Origin: Sphingobacterium micropteri
Lineage (GTDB): Bacteria; Bacteroidota; Bacteroidia; Sphingobacteriales; Sphingobacteriaceae
Assembly (NCBI RefSeq): GCF_014692515.1
Contig: NZ_JACOIK010000006.1
Span: forward strand, 124,001 to 188,000
Direction: 5' to 3'
DNA: 64,000 nucleotides
How positions within the stretch are numbered: position 1 is the first letter of the stretch; every line of letters begins with the position of its first letter. The notes beneath the pieces are model-generated. The model worked only from the letters and a program-made list of their open reading frames with translations. It did not search any database and was not told the DNA's origin. The translations under genes and the position numbers were made by a program. Below, one piece after another: positions 1-8,148 of the stretch.

Positions 1-1
1 G

Positions 2-649
2 CCTGCACCCGGTCCGGGATTTGCGGATGGTGCGGCGAGGCGCTGGATCGTGGATGCATTCGAAACCGAAAGAACCGTCGACGACAAAAGAGATCCACGG
101 GCAGGCGTGAGCTTCCTATACGACTACGCCGATGAGCGTGGACCGGCTTTTACGATGGTATACGGGCAGACTTGGCAGCAACGGTATGGTACGAATGACA
201 AAAGAGTGTGGTTCCGGAAATTGTTGAACGACGATTGGAGAAATGAGGAGAATTTCAGCTCGCCAAACAACTATCGGATGATACGCTATGCCGACATCCT
301 GCTGATGTATGCCGAATGTTTAAATGAAATAGGGCAGACTGGAAATGCTTACGCATACGTAGACAGGGTAAGAACCCGCGTCAACCTGCCATCACTGACG
401 GTCGCTAAACCCGGGTTGAATCAGGAGGGTTTTCGCCAACAGATCAAACACGAAAGATTGCTGGAGCTTGCTGGAGAGGGATGGCGCTACTTCGACATGG
501 TGCGCTGGGGCGAACTGGCAAACAACTTGGAGGTTTTGAAAGAACGGGATGCAGATTTTAATAATTTTGTACCCGGCAAGCATGAATGGTACCCTATCCC
601 ACAAGGCGATGTAGATAATTCCGATTTGACGCAAAATCCGGGATATTAA
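2..649 (+). CDS. SusD/RagB-like outer-membrane lipoprotein, C-terminal part
   Basis: The reading frame is open from base 2 with no start, so the gene begins upstream of the window; about 215 residues remain. The sequence carries the C-terminal SusD signature: a YRMIRYADILLMYAECLNE helix, a region with VDRVRTRVNLP, then ERLLELAGEGWRYFDMVRWG and a terminal YPIPQ...LTQNPGY. SusD proteins are surface lipoproteins that lid the SusC TonB-dependent transporter and bind oligosaccharides. The stop codon overlaps a downstream ATG as TAATG. It is the tail of a first PUL whose SusC must lie off the left edge. Family assignment is firm; substrate is unknown. Confidence 0.93.
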   Translation, partial: PAPGPGFADGAARRWIVDAFETERTVDDKRDPRAGVSFLYDYADERGPAFTMVYGQTWQQRYGTNDKRVWFRKLLNDDWRNEENFSSPNNYRMIRYADILLMYAECLNEIGQTGNAYAYVDRVRTRVNLPSLTVAKPGLNQEGFRQQIKHERLLELAGEGWRYFDMVRWGELANNLEVLKERDADFNNFVPGKHEWYPIPQGDVDNSDLTQNPGY

Positions 650-690
650 TGAGTAGAAATAGGATGTTTTGCAAATACAACCTTAAAAAG

Positions 691-1461
691 ATGATGAACA
701 TGAAAAAATTAGCTTATCTATTTCCGTTTTGCCTGCTGCTGATCATAACAAGCTGCAAAGACGATGTGGAAATCCCGTCGAGTACGCAGCTCCCAACATT
801 CAGTCTTCAGGCAGATGCTGTCGCGGTGGCGGAGGGTACCTATATATTGAAAGCGGAGGGAAAGAGCGCTTATGGTGGCGCGAAGTTGCGTAAGGCAGAA
901 TTTTACAAAGGCGACGAAAAAATCGGCGAAATGGAGATTGCCCCATATACGTTTGAGTATCCGGTCACAGAAAATATACCCGATCAGGAACTTTCATTCC
1001 ACGCCGTGCTGACCGATGTTGTTGGAAACAGCGTGAAAAGTAATACAGTGACAGCCAAAGTGAAAGTGTTGCCTATCCGTATAGAAGCTGAAAATGCAAC
1101 ATTAAAAGGTCTAGCCAAAGTGGCAACTGATCAAGAAACAAGGCGAAGTTCTTCTAATCAGGCAAAGGTCGGCGCAATAGATAATGCCGATAGCGGTATT
1201 GATGCGATGATTGAAATACGCACAGCGGGAGAATACGTGATTCGCGTGGCTGCTGGCACGGGTTTCAACGATACTTCACACAAAATTTATGTGGACGACA
1301 AGGTGTCCGAAGCACAAATTTATACGATACCCAACCGGGGATGGAATACATGGCAGACGTTCGATTTAGTTTTTGATTTGGAAGTTGGAAGCCACAAAAT
1401 AAGTATTCGCCGAAATAGTGGGTACGGTGAATTGGATTATTTAGAATACTCAAAATTGTAA
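691..1461 (+). CDS. PUL surface lipoprotein with C-terminal CBM6/35-like module
   Basis: Function is likely cell-surface glycan binding next to SusD (the SusE/F position). The frame is open from ATG 649, but a lipoprotein signal (MKKLAYLFPFCLLLIITSC) begins only at 691-700, so 691 is preferred; the 649 start would add a polar tail before the signal. After the lipobox Cys there is an Ig-like beta domain (roughly residues 35-130). A C-terminal beta-sandwich begins with IRIEAENATL and ends with GELDYLEYSKL, which is the pattern of CBM6/CBM35 modules, including RGWNTWQT. No catalytic motif is visible. It is followed after 10 bases by GH43. The CBM family is inferred from pattern only. Confidence 0.8.
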   Translation: MMNMKKLAYLFPFCLLLIITSCKDDVEIPSSTQLPTFSLQADAVAVAEGTYILKAEGKSAYGGAKLRKAEFYKGDEKIGEMEIAPYTFEYPVTENIPDQELSFHAVLTDVVGNSVKSNTVTAKVKVLPIRIEAENATLKGLAKVATDQETRRSSSNQAKVGAIDNADSGIDAMIEIRTAGEYVIRVAAGTGFNDTSHKIYVDDKVSEAQIYTIPNRGWNTWQTFDLVFDLEVGSHKISIRRNSGYGELDYLEYSKL

Positions 1462-1471
1462 AGTAATTATT

Positions 1472-2536
1472 ATGAAAGGACTATTATATATTGGCTTGTT
1501 GGTATTTTTGCTAGCTTGTGAAGATCGTGGGGCGGGGCCATATCTCGCTGTACCGAAACCGCCGGAAGCAACTGGGCCTGCAACATTTAAAAATCCCTTA
1601 CTCAACTCCGCGCCAGACCCTTGGATTGCACAACGGGGAGATTTTTATTATTTTCTGCAAACGCACGGAAACCGCATCGAAATCCGTAAAACAGCTAAGG
1701 TAACCGAGTTGGCTACGGCAACAAGCACCGAGGTTTTTAGAGCTCCCGGAGCCGGAAGAAACAGCCGGGATGTGTGGGCACCGGAAATGTTTTACCTACA
1801 GGGGAAATGGTATATTTATTATACCGCCAGTGATGGTCAAGATGTGAACCATCGCATGTTTGTATTGGAGAATGCAAACGATGATCCTACAACGAAGAAC
1901 TGGGTCGATAGAGGACAGCTGACGACGAAGCCCGAAAACCTTTGGGCTATCGATGGTAGCATTTTGGAATATAAGAATGAACTCTACTTTATCTTTTCTG
2001 GTCGGCCGGGTGCTGCATCAGGAAATTTAACGCAAAACATATATATATCTAAAATGTCAAACCCTTATACGTTAACAGGAGAAACAGTCATGATTTCTAC
2101 GCCTGAGCATGACTGGGAGAAGAGAGGGTTTGGCGTGAACGAAGGCCCTGAAATATTGAAGAATGCTGCTGGCGATGTTTTTTTAATTTATTCGGCTAGT
2201 TATTGTGGAACGGACGATTATGCTTTGGGTATGCTCTCGCTAGCAAAAGACGCCGACCCATTGGTACGTGCTTCCTGGATTAAAAACGACAATACTGTGT
2301 TTTCAAAAGTACCAACGGCATACGGTGCGGGGCATAATGGATTTTTTAAATCTAAAGATGGTAAGGAAGATTGGATCATTTACCACGCCAATGCTGAATC
2401 ACATCCTAACAATAGCGGTTGCGGTAACTCACGGAGCACAAGGATACAGAAGTTTACATGGAATGATGACGGTACGCCTAATTTTGGACAACCTGTGGCA
2501 TTAGGTGCGCCAATTGATGTTCCTTCGGGAGAATAA
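1472..2536 (+). CDS. GH43-family glycoside hydrolase lipoprotein
   Basis: A five-bladed beta-propeller hydrolase of family 43 (arabinofuranosidase, arabinanase, xylosidase or galactosidase activities are known in the family). The signal MKGLLYIGLLVFLLAC makes it a lipoprotein. The three family carboxylates are visible at expected spacing: base Asp49 in SAPDPWIA, pKa-modulating Asp161 in AIDGSIL, and general acid Glu224 in VNEGPEIL. WAPEMFYLQGKWYIYY is the typical blade motif. At 354 residues it has no room for an extra CBM, which the preceding gene may supply. It is the last gene of the first PUL and is closed by a hairpin at 2545. Exact specificity cannot be read from sequence. Confidence 0.9.
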   Translation: MKGLLYIGLLVFLLACEDRGAGPYLAVPKPPEATGPATFKNPLLNSAPDPWIAQRGDFYYFLQTHGNRIEIRKTAKVTELATATSTEVFRAPGAGRNSRDVWAPEMFYLQGKWYIYYTASDGQDVNHRMFVLENANDDPTTKNWVDRGQLTTKPENLWAIDGSILEYKNELYFIFSGRPGAASGNLTQNIYISKMSNPYTLTGETVMISTPEHDWEKRGFGVNEGPEILKNAAGDVFLIYSASYCGTDDYALGMLSLAKDADPLVRASWIKNDNTVFSKVPTAYGAGHNGFFKSKDGKEDWIIYHANAESHPNNSGCGNSRSTRIQKFTWNDDGTPNFGQPVALGAPIDVPSGE

Positions 2537-2544
2537 ATAGAATA

Positions 2545-2571
2545 GATACCATGGTGCATCCATGGTATCTA
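2545..2571. terminator. Bidirectional hairpin between convergent genes
   Basis: A perfect 11-bp inverted repeat, AGATACCATGG and CCATGGTATCT, separated by the loop TGCAT. It lies 8 bases after the GH43 stop and just before the stop of the convergent PLP enzyme. There is no long T-tract, but position and perfection suit a shared terminator. Confidence 0.7.
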
Positions 2572-2574
2572 ACC

Positions 2575-3756
2575 TTATAAACCTTGCAAAGCCTCTTCAA
2601 AATCAGCAATAAGATCGTCGATATGCTCTATACCTACCGAAACACGAAGCAACCCTTTACTAAAGGATGGCTGATTTCCGTTTTTTCCGGTTTGATGAGC
2701 GCCCCACATGCTGGCAGGATGCGTGATTAAAGATTCTACTCCTCCTAAGCTGACCGCATTGTGAAAGAAAGTCAAGCGACTCAAGATAGCTTGGGCTCGT
2801 TGGAACTGTTCTGCATCGTCGTTGCCTTCAACCTCAATAGCGAGCATACCGGTAAATCCTTTCATTTGTTTTTTGGCTAAAGCATACTGAGGATGACTTT
2901 CTAGACCTACGTAGGCTACTGTTTTAATGAGCGGATGCTTTTCCAGCCACTGCGCTAAGGCAAGTGCGTTTTCATTAATTTGACGCACACGTAATGCCAA
3001 TGTTTTTAAGCCACGCAATAGCAACCAAGAATCAAAGGGACTCAACGAAGCGCCTAATAAGAGTGATCGGCGCCAAACTTGTTCGATGTATGCTGCCGAA
3101 CCACATACTGCACCTGCTGTGAGGTCACTATGCCCGCCAAGGTATTTTGTAGCGCTATGGACGATAATGTCGATACCGAAATCCGCCGGTACCTGGTTAA
3201 TAGGGGAAGCAAAGGTATTGTCTATCATGGTCAAAATACCATGTTCCTTACCCAACTTGCCAATATATTCCAAGTCCGTAATGTCGAGGTTTGGGTTGGA
3301 AGGGGTCTCTACAAAAATGAGCTTTGTATTTGGGCGTATAGCGGCTTCGAAAGCATTATTGTCGGTTTGGTCAACCTGCGTTATTTCTACGCCATATTGC
3401 AATAGGAAATCTCGTATAAATGTCAATGATGCAGCATAATGTGCGTGTTGCGTAATGATATGGTCACCACTTTTTACCACAGCAAGGATAGCCGTACTGA
3501 TCGCTGCCATCCCAGTTGCCAATACCAGTGCATCCTCTTTCTTTTCGAGTTTTGCGATAAGGGCTGCAGCTTGGCTATTATTGGGATTACCATGACGATG
3601 GTAAAATTCGGGCGATTTGGTCGCCGCTGCTGCTTGTGCAAAAGAATCTATATCGTCAGCAAGGTAAGTGGATGTCTGGAAGATCGGTGTCACAACCGAT
3701 TTAGTGGTATTGAAATGTTCACCTTCGTGAATCAAAGAGGTTTCAAGCTTTGCCAT
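2575..3756 (-). CDS. Cys/Met metabolism PLP-dependent enzyme (cystathionine gamma-synthase/lyase family)
   Basis: A trans-sulfuration family enzyme of gamma-elimination/replacement type. Evidence: N-terminal TSLIHEG...TPIFQTSTY, the phosphate-loop region ATGMAAIST, NPNLDI, and the PLP lysine in HSATKYLGGHSD (Lys204 when counted from this start). An in-frame ATG at 3777 exists, but MAKLETSLIHEG at 3756 is the family-like start. A TAGCTTTG promoter box at 3775-3782 lies upstream of 3756 and over the longer start, supporting the shorter protein. It is transcribed after the AraC gene in the same direction but separated by 114 bases. Whether it acts as cystathionine gamma-synthase, gamma-lyase or methionine gamma-lyase cannot be settled here. 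Confidence 0.88.
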   Translation of the reverse strand: MAKLETSLIHEGEHFNTTKSVVTPIFQTSTYLADDIDSFAQAAAATKSPEFYHRHGNPNNSQAAALIAKLEKKEDALVLATGMAAISTAILAVVKSGDHIITQHAHYAASLTFIRDFLLQYGVEITQVDQTDNNAFEAAIRPNTKLIFVETPSNPNLDITDLEYIGKLGKEHGILTMIDNTFASPINQVPADFGIDIIVHSATKYLGGHSDLTAGAVCGSAAYIEQVWRRSLLLGASLSPFDSWLLLRGLKTLALRVRQINENALALAQWLEKHPLIKTVAYVGLESHPQYALAKKQMKGFTGMLAIEVEGNDDAEQFQRAQAILSRLTFFHNAVSLGGVESLITHPASMWGAHQTGKNGNQPSFSKGLLRVSVGIEHIDDLIADFEEALQGL

Positions 3757-3774
3757 AACGAATAAAATATAGCG

Positions 3775-3782
3775 CAAAGCTA
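3775..3782 (-). promoter_or_regulatory. Candidate -7 box of the PLP enzyme gene
   Basis: Minus strand reads TAGCTTTG, an exact match to the Bacteroidetes TAnnTTTG -7 element, ending 18 bases before the ATG at 3756. No clear TTG -33 element is seen. Confidence 0.4.
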
Positions 3783-3870
3783 GTAAATAATCTACTCTTT
3801 CGGTAGGGATTTAATACAGGACTTCACTCGGTAATGGCGAGTAGCCATACTTCGCTGTTTTCAAACACGC

Positions 3871-4776
3871 TTACGAGGTCATTTGGTATTTTTTTTTGTA
3901 TTTTGCTGGAGACATACCCATCGTCTTTTTGAATAACCGGGAAAAATAGTACGGATCGGTGAAACCCAACTCGACACAAATTTCCTTGATACTTAATTCG
4001 CTGAAATAAAGGTATTGACAAGACTTTTGGATCTTTAGCTCGTTAAGATACTGATTCGGTGACGTACCAGTTTTGATTTTGAACAACCTGGTGTAATGCG
4101 TTACAGAAAGCTGCTGTTGTTCAGCCAGCGTACGAACAGCCAGCGGTTCGTGTAGGTTATTTTTCATATGAATGATGGACTCGTCAATTTTATCACGCTC
4201 TACAATAGAGGGATTGATTTCTGTGGCATAAATGAAACTTGCAATATAATGCTGTAGTTTTAAGTTTGCAATTTCAAATTCGCGTTTTCGAAAGCTATGT
4301 TCAAGAAGATTATAGATCGATTCGAATTCATCTGCTTTTCTCTGGTCAAAAGGATAGAAAACGGGAAGAACATTGTTTTCGGCGTATCGTTCATAGAGCG
4401 CCGCTGCGTGTTTCCCGGTGAAATGAACCCAGTAAATTGTCCAAGGATCTTCAGAAGAACTATGGTAGTGATGGGGGGTGTCCCGCGGTAGGATGATATA
4501 GTGGTTGGGCGAGATGGTATATGTTTTGTCATGTATGGTAACTGTTCCTGTTCCGTTTGTGCAATACAGCATTATATATTGGTTACATCCACGTTTACGC
4601 GACCGGTTATGGTATGCGGCGTGCGGGTAATACCCGATGGCGGTCAGATAAAACTGGTCGATAATATCATTTTTCTCTGCGTCGCGTTGAACATGGATAG
4701 GGAGAACGATCATTCTTTGCCCTATAAACCCTTCTTTAATCTTTTTGTCCATTATTTCTGTGTGTTTCATTGGCAT
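3871..4776 (-). CDS. AraC-family transcriptional regulator, divergent from the PUL
   Basis: A one-component sugar-responsive regulator. The N-terminal half is a cupin-like AraC ligand domain (about residues 45-160, with TISPNHYIILPRDTPHHYHS and WTIYWVHFTG). The C-terminal hundred residues hold two helix-turn-helix motifs, including LSIKEICVELGFTDPYYFSRLFKKTMGMSP (quoted in parts: the second HTH is GFTDPYYFSRLF). It lies head-to-head with susC across 266 bases, the usual arrangement for a local PUL activator. There is no sigma/anti-sigma pair or hybrid two-component regulator nearby, so this protein is the likely inducer-sensing switch for 5043-23418. Several ATGs lie close together at the N-terminus (4776, 4770, 4752) and the exact start is uncertain. 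Confidence 0.9.
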   Translation of the reverse strand: MPMKHTEIMDKKIKEGFIGQRMIVLPIHVQRDAEKNDIIDQFYLTAIGYYPHAAYHNRSRKRGCNQYIMLYCTNGTGTVTIHDKTYTISPNHYIILPRDTPHHYHSSSEDPWTIYWVHFTGKHAAALYERYAENNVLPVFYPFDQRKADEFESIYNLLEHSFRKREFEIANLKLQHYIASFIYATEINPSIVERDKIDESIIHMKNNLHEPLAVRTLAEQQQLSVTHYTRLFKIKTGTSPNQYLNELKIQKSCQYLYFSELSIKEICVELGFTDPYYFSRLFKKTMGMSPAKYKKKYQMTS

Positions 4777-4905
4777 TTTGCATTATATGAGATGGTTGTG
4801 TAAGTGTTTTGGAGGAGCGTATTTCATAAAAATGGTATAATAATCTATGTCTTTCGTTTTATTGTCCATTCCAAAGCGCTCTTCGGGTCCCTATCTTTAC
4901 CTTAT

Positions 4906-4913
4906 CAAATATA
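4906..4913 (-). promoter_or_regulatory. Possible -7 box for the AraC gene
   Basis: Minus strand TATATTTG matches TAnnTTTG exactly, about 130 bases upstream of the AraC start. No good -33 element was found, and AT-rich chance matches are possible. Confidence 0.25.
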
Positions 4914-4950
4914 AACTTTTGTTATGCATAAGCATTCATTTTTCTAAGTA

Positions 4951-4969
4951 TTGGGCTTTAGAAGTCCAA
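4951..4969. promoter_or_regulatory. Imperfect inverted repeat, candidate operator between AraC and susC
   Basis: TTGGGCTTTAGAAGTCCAA is an interrupted palindrome: outer TTGG/CCAA and inner CTT/AAG pair around a central A. It sits about 75 bases before susC and about 175 before the AraC gene. The rest of the 4777-5042 intergenic region is AT-rich with no ORF. Binding by the neighbouring AraC protein is inference. Confidence 0.35.
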
Positions 4970-5042
4970 TAAGCGAGTGTAGCGAAGATAAAATTAATTT
5001 TCCTACATGTTAAGTTAACAAATTATAATAAAAACCAACTGT

Positions 5043-8000
5043 ATGAAGAATAACATCATATTAAATTATGTGCGATATCTGCTAGTCTTGATATCGAGCT
5101 TTACATTCTTGGGTGTACAGGCCCAAAATGTAAATTCAGTAACTGGATCCGTATCCGGCAGAAATAACGGTGAACCACTATCTGGTGTCACCATCACAAA
5201 TTTATCCACGTCCGAAAAAACGACCACTGATGTCAATGGAAAGTTTTCTATTAAGGCGGTGGACGGAACTGTTTTACAGTTTTCCTCTGTGGGATATGAG
5301 ACTTATGAACAGACCGTGAACAATGCCGTGTTAAACGTATTGCTTTCAGCGAATTTGAACAATCTGAATGAAGTGATTGTTGTTGGTTACGGTACGGCGA
5401 CCCGGGCCAGCCTGGTCAACGCCGTATCAAAAATTGACGCGAAAGATGTGCCAAAGGCAGCAAACAGCTCTGTTGCACAATTAGTTTTCGGTCGGGCCCC
5501 TGGCGTTCAGGCCGTACAGCAAAGTGCTGAACCCGGGGGAAACATCACGCTATCTATTCGCGGGCGTGGAAACCCCTTGATCGTTATTGATGGTGTAGTG
5601 ATGCCCAACGCGGGGCTTGAGCCCGGTAATAGTGGTGTTGCAAGTGAATTGAATGGTGTGAAAAGAGGAGGCTTTGCAGGATTAAATCCGGAAGATATTG
5701 AATCCATGGAGTTTCTTAAAGATGCGAGTGCGGCCATATATGGAGTCGGGGCATCCAATGGGGTTGTATTGATCACCACCAAAAAGGGACGTACAGGCAA
5801 GGCTTCTGTGACGTATGACGGGGTCCGTTCCTTCGTAACCAACCAGAAGTATCTGGAGCCGCTGACGGCTAGACAATATATGGAAGAATTTAACCGGCTG
5901 GGGCTAGACAAATACTTGTTTGACAACAATATGGCGCCTTTCGGTTCCAATGCGCCTGGCAATTATACGCCACGGTTTTCTCAGGAAGAAATCCAAAATA
6001 CCGGAGAAGGGACAGACTGGCTTGGCTTGGTTCTTCGAAACGGAGCTGTTGATAATCACAATGTGAATATTACGGGTGGCAGCGACTTTATGAAGTATTA
6101 TGTTTCGGGCGGATACTTTGGCCAAACGGGGACGGTACAGAATTCCGGTCTGTCGCGCTATACAGGGCGTGCAAATCTCGATTTTAATTTGACGAACTGG
6201 CTAAAAGTCAATGTAAACCTAAGCGGTTCGCGTGCGGACTATCTCAATTCAACGGCAGGTTGGCAGACAGGTAACTCCGGCACCCAGGGCTTTGGTGCGC
6301 TTCAAGCCGCTGTTGCTTATCCCCGTTTCGTGCCAGTTTACGACGAGGCCGGAAATTATAGTCTATTTCAGGTAACGGGTAACCCCGTCTCTTTGTTGGA
6401 TATTCAGGACAAAACGGCATTCAATTCACTCAATACCTTTATCTCCGCTGATTTCAATATCATCGGCGAAAAGTTAAGAGCAAAACTCCTTTACGGAAAT
6501 GTATATGAGAGCAGTGAACGAGATTTTTTTGTGCCCTCGACTACATTCTATTTTCAGTTATATCGCGCACGAGGTTCACTCAATCAATCTACCCGCAACA
6601 TGAATACGATGGAAGCTACAGTGATGTACAATGAGTCCTTTTGGGAAGATAAACTAAAGTTTGATTTTGTCGGCGGGATTGGCCAATATCCCGTCCGGGA
6701 GCGTGGATTCGGAGCGGCTAGTGCGGATATGAAAGACGGAATTGGCACAGACAATCTGTTTGCTGGTTCGGGCGATGTCCGCGTATCGTCTTTTCACAAT
6801 GCAGATAAGAGACGTTCACTTTTCGGTCGTGCATCATTCGATATTATGAACCGGTACTTCATTCAGTTTGCGGGACGGTACGATGGTTTTAGTCAGTTCT
6901 TTCCGGGGAAAAAATTTGCGTTTCTTCCATCCGTGTCTGCTGGATGGACGCTGACAAACGAATCGTTCTTGCGTGATGCAAGTTTTTTAGATCTCCTGAA
7001 AATACGCGGTAGTATCGGTGTAACAGCGGAAGCTTCGGGTTATGCCTATGCGACATTTCAACCCGATAATTCATTGGTCAGTTTCAATAGCGGCGCTACG
7101 CAGATTATTCCTTATGTCCTAGCACAGCTTGACCAGCCGAACCTAACTTGGCCAAGGACGATTAATAAGAATATCGGTATCGACTTTTCATTATTCAATA
7201 GCCGTATCAGTGGCGCCGTTGACGTGTTTAGAGATGATCTTACGCGCTTGATAATGGATGCGCCAACGGAAGCGCTGAGTATTTTCGGCGAGGAGCCTGT
7301 TAATGGAGGACACCGTGTCAGGAAAGGGTGGGAAGGCAATATCAACGCTTCGGTTATCAGTTCAAACGATTTCAAATGGAATGTCATCTTTAACCTCTCT
7401 CATATGACGTTTGAGCACAAAGAACGCTTCCCTTTTGAAATCCTGAATCCCGGCGTGTCGGCTACCGATCCAGTTAATTCCATTTATGTATTTCGGACGG
7501 ATGGGCTTATCCAGCCTGGGGAAGCCTTGTCGGAAGCACAACAGACACTGCCTACCAGAGGTCAGCTACCCGGCAGCCCCCGAATCGTGGATTTGAATGG
7601 TGACGGTGTCTTGGACGCACACGATATTTTACGATATGACTCCGCACCATTGTATACGTTGGGGTTCGGTAATATGTTCACGTATAAAGCATTTGATTTC
7701 AGTATATTTTTCTACGGCAATCGAGGAGCTTGGGGATTTAATAACTTACGTACATGGGCCAATCCGATAAATATTCTAACGGGCGTGCAAAGCGGAATTG
7801 CAGAGATAAGCGATGTTTGGACGACCACCAACCCAGACGGTACTATACCCGGTGTTGCCTTTGATGCACCAGCGTTAGGTCTTCCCGCCGGTATTGATAC
7901 CGATTTGGAAAAAAGAGATTTTATCCGATGCCGAAACATTGGATTAGGGTATACGCTAAGCCAGTCTGGATTAAACAAATATGTCCGAAACCTAAGATTT

Positions 8001-8141
8001 TTTGTGGACGTGCAAAATCCTTTTATTATTACAAATTACAAAATTGCCGATCCAGAAGTGCAAGTTGGCAGTGTCAAGGGTGGAGCTGCCCCATATCCAA
8101 TGGCGACAACGACTTCAATTGGTTTAAAGGCAGCATTTTAA
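5043..8141 (+). CDS. SusC/RagA-family TonB-linked outer-membrane transporter
   Basis: Outer-membrane importer of oligosaccharides, energised by TonB and paired with the next gene. A signal peptide ends near VQAQ (residues 25-28). A carboxypeptidase-regulatory-like domain follows (about 32-110, GVTITNLSTSEKTTTDVNGKF is its core, quoted in part as TDVNGKFSI). The plug comes next, with the family motif EVIVVGYGT, SIRGRGNPLIVIDGV and MEFLKDASAAIYG. The remaining roughly 800 residues form the 22-strand barrel. At 1032 residues it is of normal SusC length. It starts the PUL operon and lacks an N-terminal STN (sigma-signalling) domain, agreeing with AraC rather than FecI-type control. Confidence 0.95.
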   Translation: MKNNIILNYVRYLLVLISSFTFLGVQAQNVNSVTGSVSGRNNGEPLSGVTITNLSTSEKTTTDVNGKFSIKAVDGTVLQFSSVGYETYEQTVNNAVLNVLLSANLNNLNEVIVVGYGTATRASLVNAVSKIDAKDVPKAANSSVAQLVFGRAPGVQAVQQSAEPGGNITLSIRGRGNPLIVIDGVVMPNAGLEPGNSGVASELNGVKRGGFAGLNPEDIESMEFLKDASAAIYGVGASNGVVLITTKKGRTGKASVTYDGVRSFVTNQKYLEPLTARQYMEEFNRLGLDKYLFDNNMAPFGSNAPGNYTPRFSQEEIQNTGEGTDWLGLVLRNGAVDNHNVNITGGSDFMKYYVSGGYFGQTGTVQNSGLSRYTGRANLDFNLTNWLKVNVNLSGSRADYLNSTAGWQTGNSGTQGFGALQAAVAYPRFVPVYDEAGNYSLFQVTGNPVSLLDIQDKTAFNSLNTFISADFNIIGEKLRAKLLYGNVYESSERDFFVPSTTFYFQLYRARGSLNQSTRNMNTMEATVMYNESFWEDKLKFDFVGGIGQYPVRERGFGAASADMKDGIGTDNLFAGSGDVRVSSFHNADKRRSLFGRASFDIMNRYFIQFAGRYDGFSQFFPGKKFAFLPSVSAGWTLTNESFLRDASFLDLLKIRGSIGVTAEASGYAYATFQPDNSLVSFNSGATQIIPYVLAQLDQPNLTWPRTINKNIGIDFSLFNSRISGAVDVFRDDLTRLIMDAPTEALSIFGEEPVNGGHRVRKGWEGNINASVISSNDFKWNVIFNLSHMTFEHKERFPFEILNPGVSATDPVNSIYVFRTDGLIQPGEALSEAQQTLPTRGQLPGSPRIVDLNGDGVLDAHDILRYDSAPLYTLGFGNMFTYKAFDFSIFFYGNRGAWGFNNLRTWANPINILTGVQSGIAEISDVWTTTNPDGTIPGVAFDAPALGLPAGIDTDLEKRDFIRCRNIGLGYTLSQSGLNKYVRNLRFFVDVQNPFIITNYKIADPEVQVGSVKGGAAPYPMATTTSIGLKAAF

Positions 8142-8148
8142 CTATAAT

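Noticed and set aside
4892..4899. TATCTTTA as susC -7 box
   Set aside because: One mismatch at the key last G and no TTG at the right distance; 144 bases from the ATG. Left unannotated.
5507..5962. 151-codon minus-strand frame opposite susC
   Set aside because: Antisense to the conserved plug domain; composition is of an antisense shadow.
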